Source: Planctomycetota bacterium
Lineage (GTDB): Bacteria > Planctomycetota > UBA1135 > UBA2386
Assembly: GCA_028281765.1 (NCBI GenBank)
Contig: JANQJF010000050.1
Location: forward strand, 1 to 64,000
Reading direction: 5' to 3'
Length of the DNA stretch: 64,000 nt
Numbering within the stretch: the first letter of the stretch is position 1; the number at the start of each line of letters is the position of its first letter. A program made the position numbers and the translations under genes. The notes beneath the pieces are model-generated. The model saw only the letters and a program-made list of their open reading frames with translations. It was not told the DNA's origin and made no database searches. Shown piece after piece: positions 63,787 through 64,000 of this stretch.

Positions 63787-64000
63787 CCGCGACGCAACTC
63801 GACGCCCTGCGCAAGAGCTCGACGCGCCAGTGGAAGGAGGGATCCATCCACGGCGTGCTCATGACGAGTGCGCTGCTCTCGATCCTCACGACGGTCGGGG
63901 TCGTCGCCGTGCTCGCCGCGGAGTCCTCGACGTTCTTCCGCGAGGTGTCGCCGGTCGAGTTCCTCACCGGTACGAAGTGGACGCCGCTGTTCGATCCGCC
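63783..64000 (+). CDS. pstC: Phosphate ABC transporter permease PstC, N-terminal part
   Basis: Partial gene cut by the window end; 72 codons visible. It reads LTATQLDALRKSSTRQWKEG, then a first membrane segment (VLMTSALLSILTTVGVVAVL) and the PstC hallmark FLTGTKWTPLFDP. Start is probably TTG at 63783, overlapping the pstS stop by four bases (TTGA), which implies coupling. pstA, pstB and phoU are expected beyond the window. Confidence 0.85.
   Translation, partial: MTATQLDALRKSSTRQWKEGSIHGVLMTSALLSILTTVGVVAVLAAESSTFFREVSPVEFLTGTKWTPLFDP

Overview
This 64 kb window is high-GC (roughly two thirds G+C), densely coded DNA from a Gram-negative bacterium. The gene set points to a planctomycete (Planctomycetota): a giant FG-GAP/ASPIC-UnbV lipoprotein, a Ser/Thr kinase fused to a formylglycine-generating-enzyme-like domain and divergent from an ECF sigma factor, an OlsF-like ornithine-lipid acyltransferase, a DUF4388-TPR membrane protein, many outer-membrane-type lipoproteins, and a class I-alpha glutamine synthetase. 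The phylum assignment is an inference from gene content; there is no rRNA here to confirm it. I found no rRNA, tRNA, CRISPR array, transposase or phage gene.

Layout. 0.2-10.2 kb: glnA (minus), then gmhA and a 2-hydroxyacid dehydrogenase (plus), then a long minus-strand block: DUF2203, Dabb protein, malate dehydrogenase, TSUP permease, YdfG-like SDR, SLC13-type permease with RCK_C domains, and a DUF4384-like anchored protein. A separate gene here encodes an extremely arginine-rich secreted protein. 10.2-17.5 kb: a minus-strand operon of two ABC-2 transporters (ATPase-permease-ATPase-permease, all overlapping) running into the 1217-aa FG-GAP/UnbV lipoprotein. 17.5-17.9 kb: a non-coding island of tandem and inverted repeats, the only gap over 300 bp. 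17.9-28.2 kb: methyltransferase and RNase Z, glpD with a thioredoxin-NHL protein, nagA, a membrane protein with a degenerate SGNH-like domain, arfB, an HDOD protein and sthA. 28.2-35.4 kb: ECF sigma/kinase pair, a lipoprotein/barrel pair and the DUF4388-TPR protein. 35.4-41.4 kb: glyoxylate shunt (aceB-aceA), a sulfotransferase and the OlsF-like enzyme.

The most interesting region is 41.5-64.0 kb. Polyphosphate kinase and exopolyphosphatase (convergent) are followed by an 11-gene plus-strand block: secreted lipoprotein, secreted beta-helix protein, TPR lipoprotein, TonB-dependent receptor with a carboxypeptidase-regulatory domain, DUF3450 protein, an ExbB with a long periplasmic coiled-coil extension, a second ExbB, ExbD, TonB, TPR lipoprotein and Sel1 lipoprotein. 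It is followed by phoB-phoR-pstS-pstC, the last cut by the window end. The energising module matches the TtpC-containing TonB2 layout known from Vibrio, here with its own receptor and a candidate cargo or surface partner, and with phosphate metabolism on both sides. I propose a phosphorus-linked TonB system; the substrate and direction of transport are unknown.

Adjacent genes often overlap by one base (TGATG) or four bases (ATGA), so translational coupling is common. Several starts are GTG or TTG, and I moved many starts inside the longest open frame to a signal peptide or conserved N-terminus.
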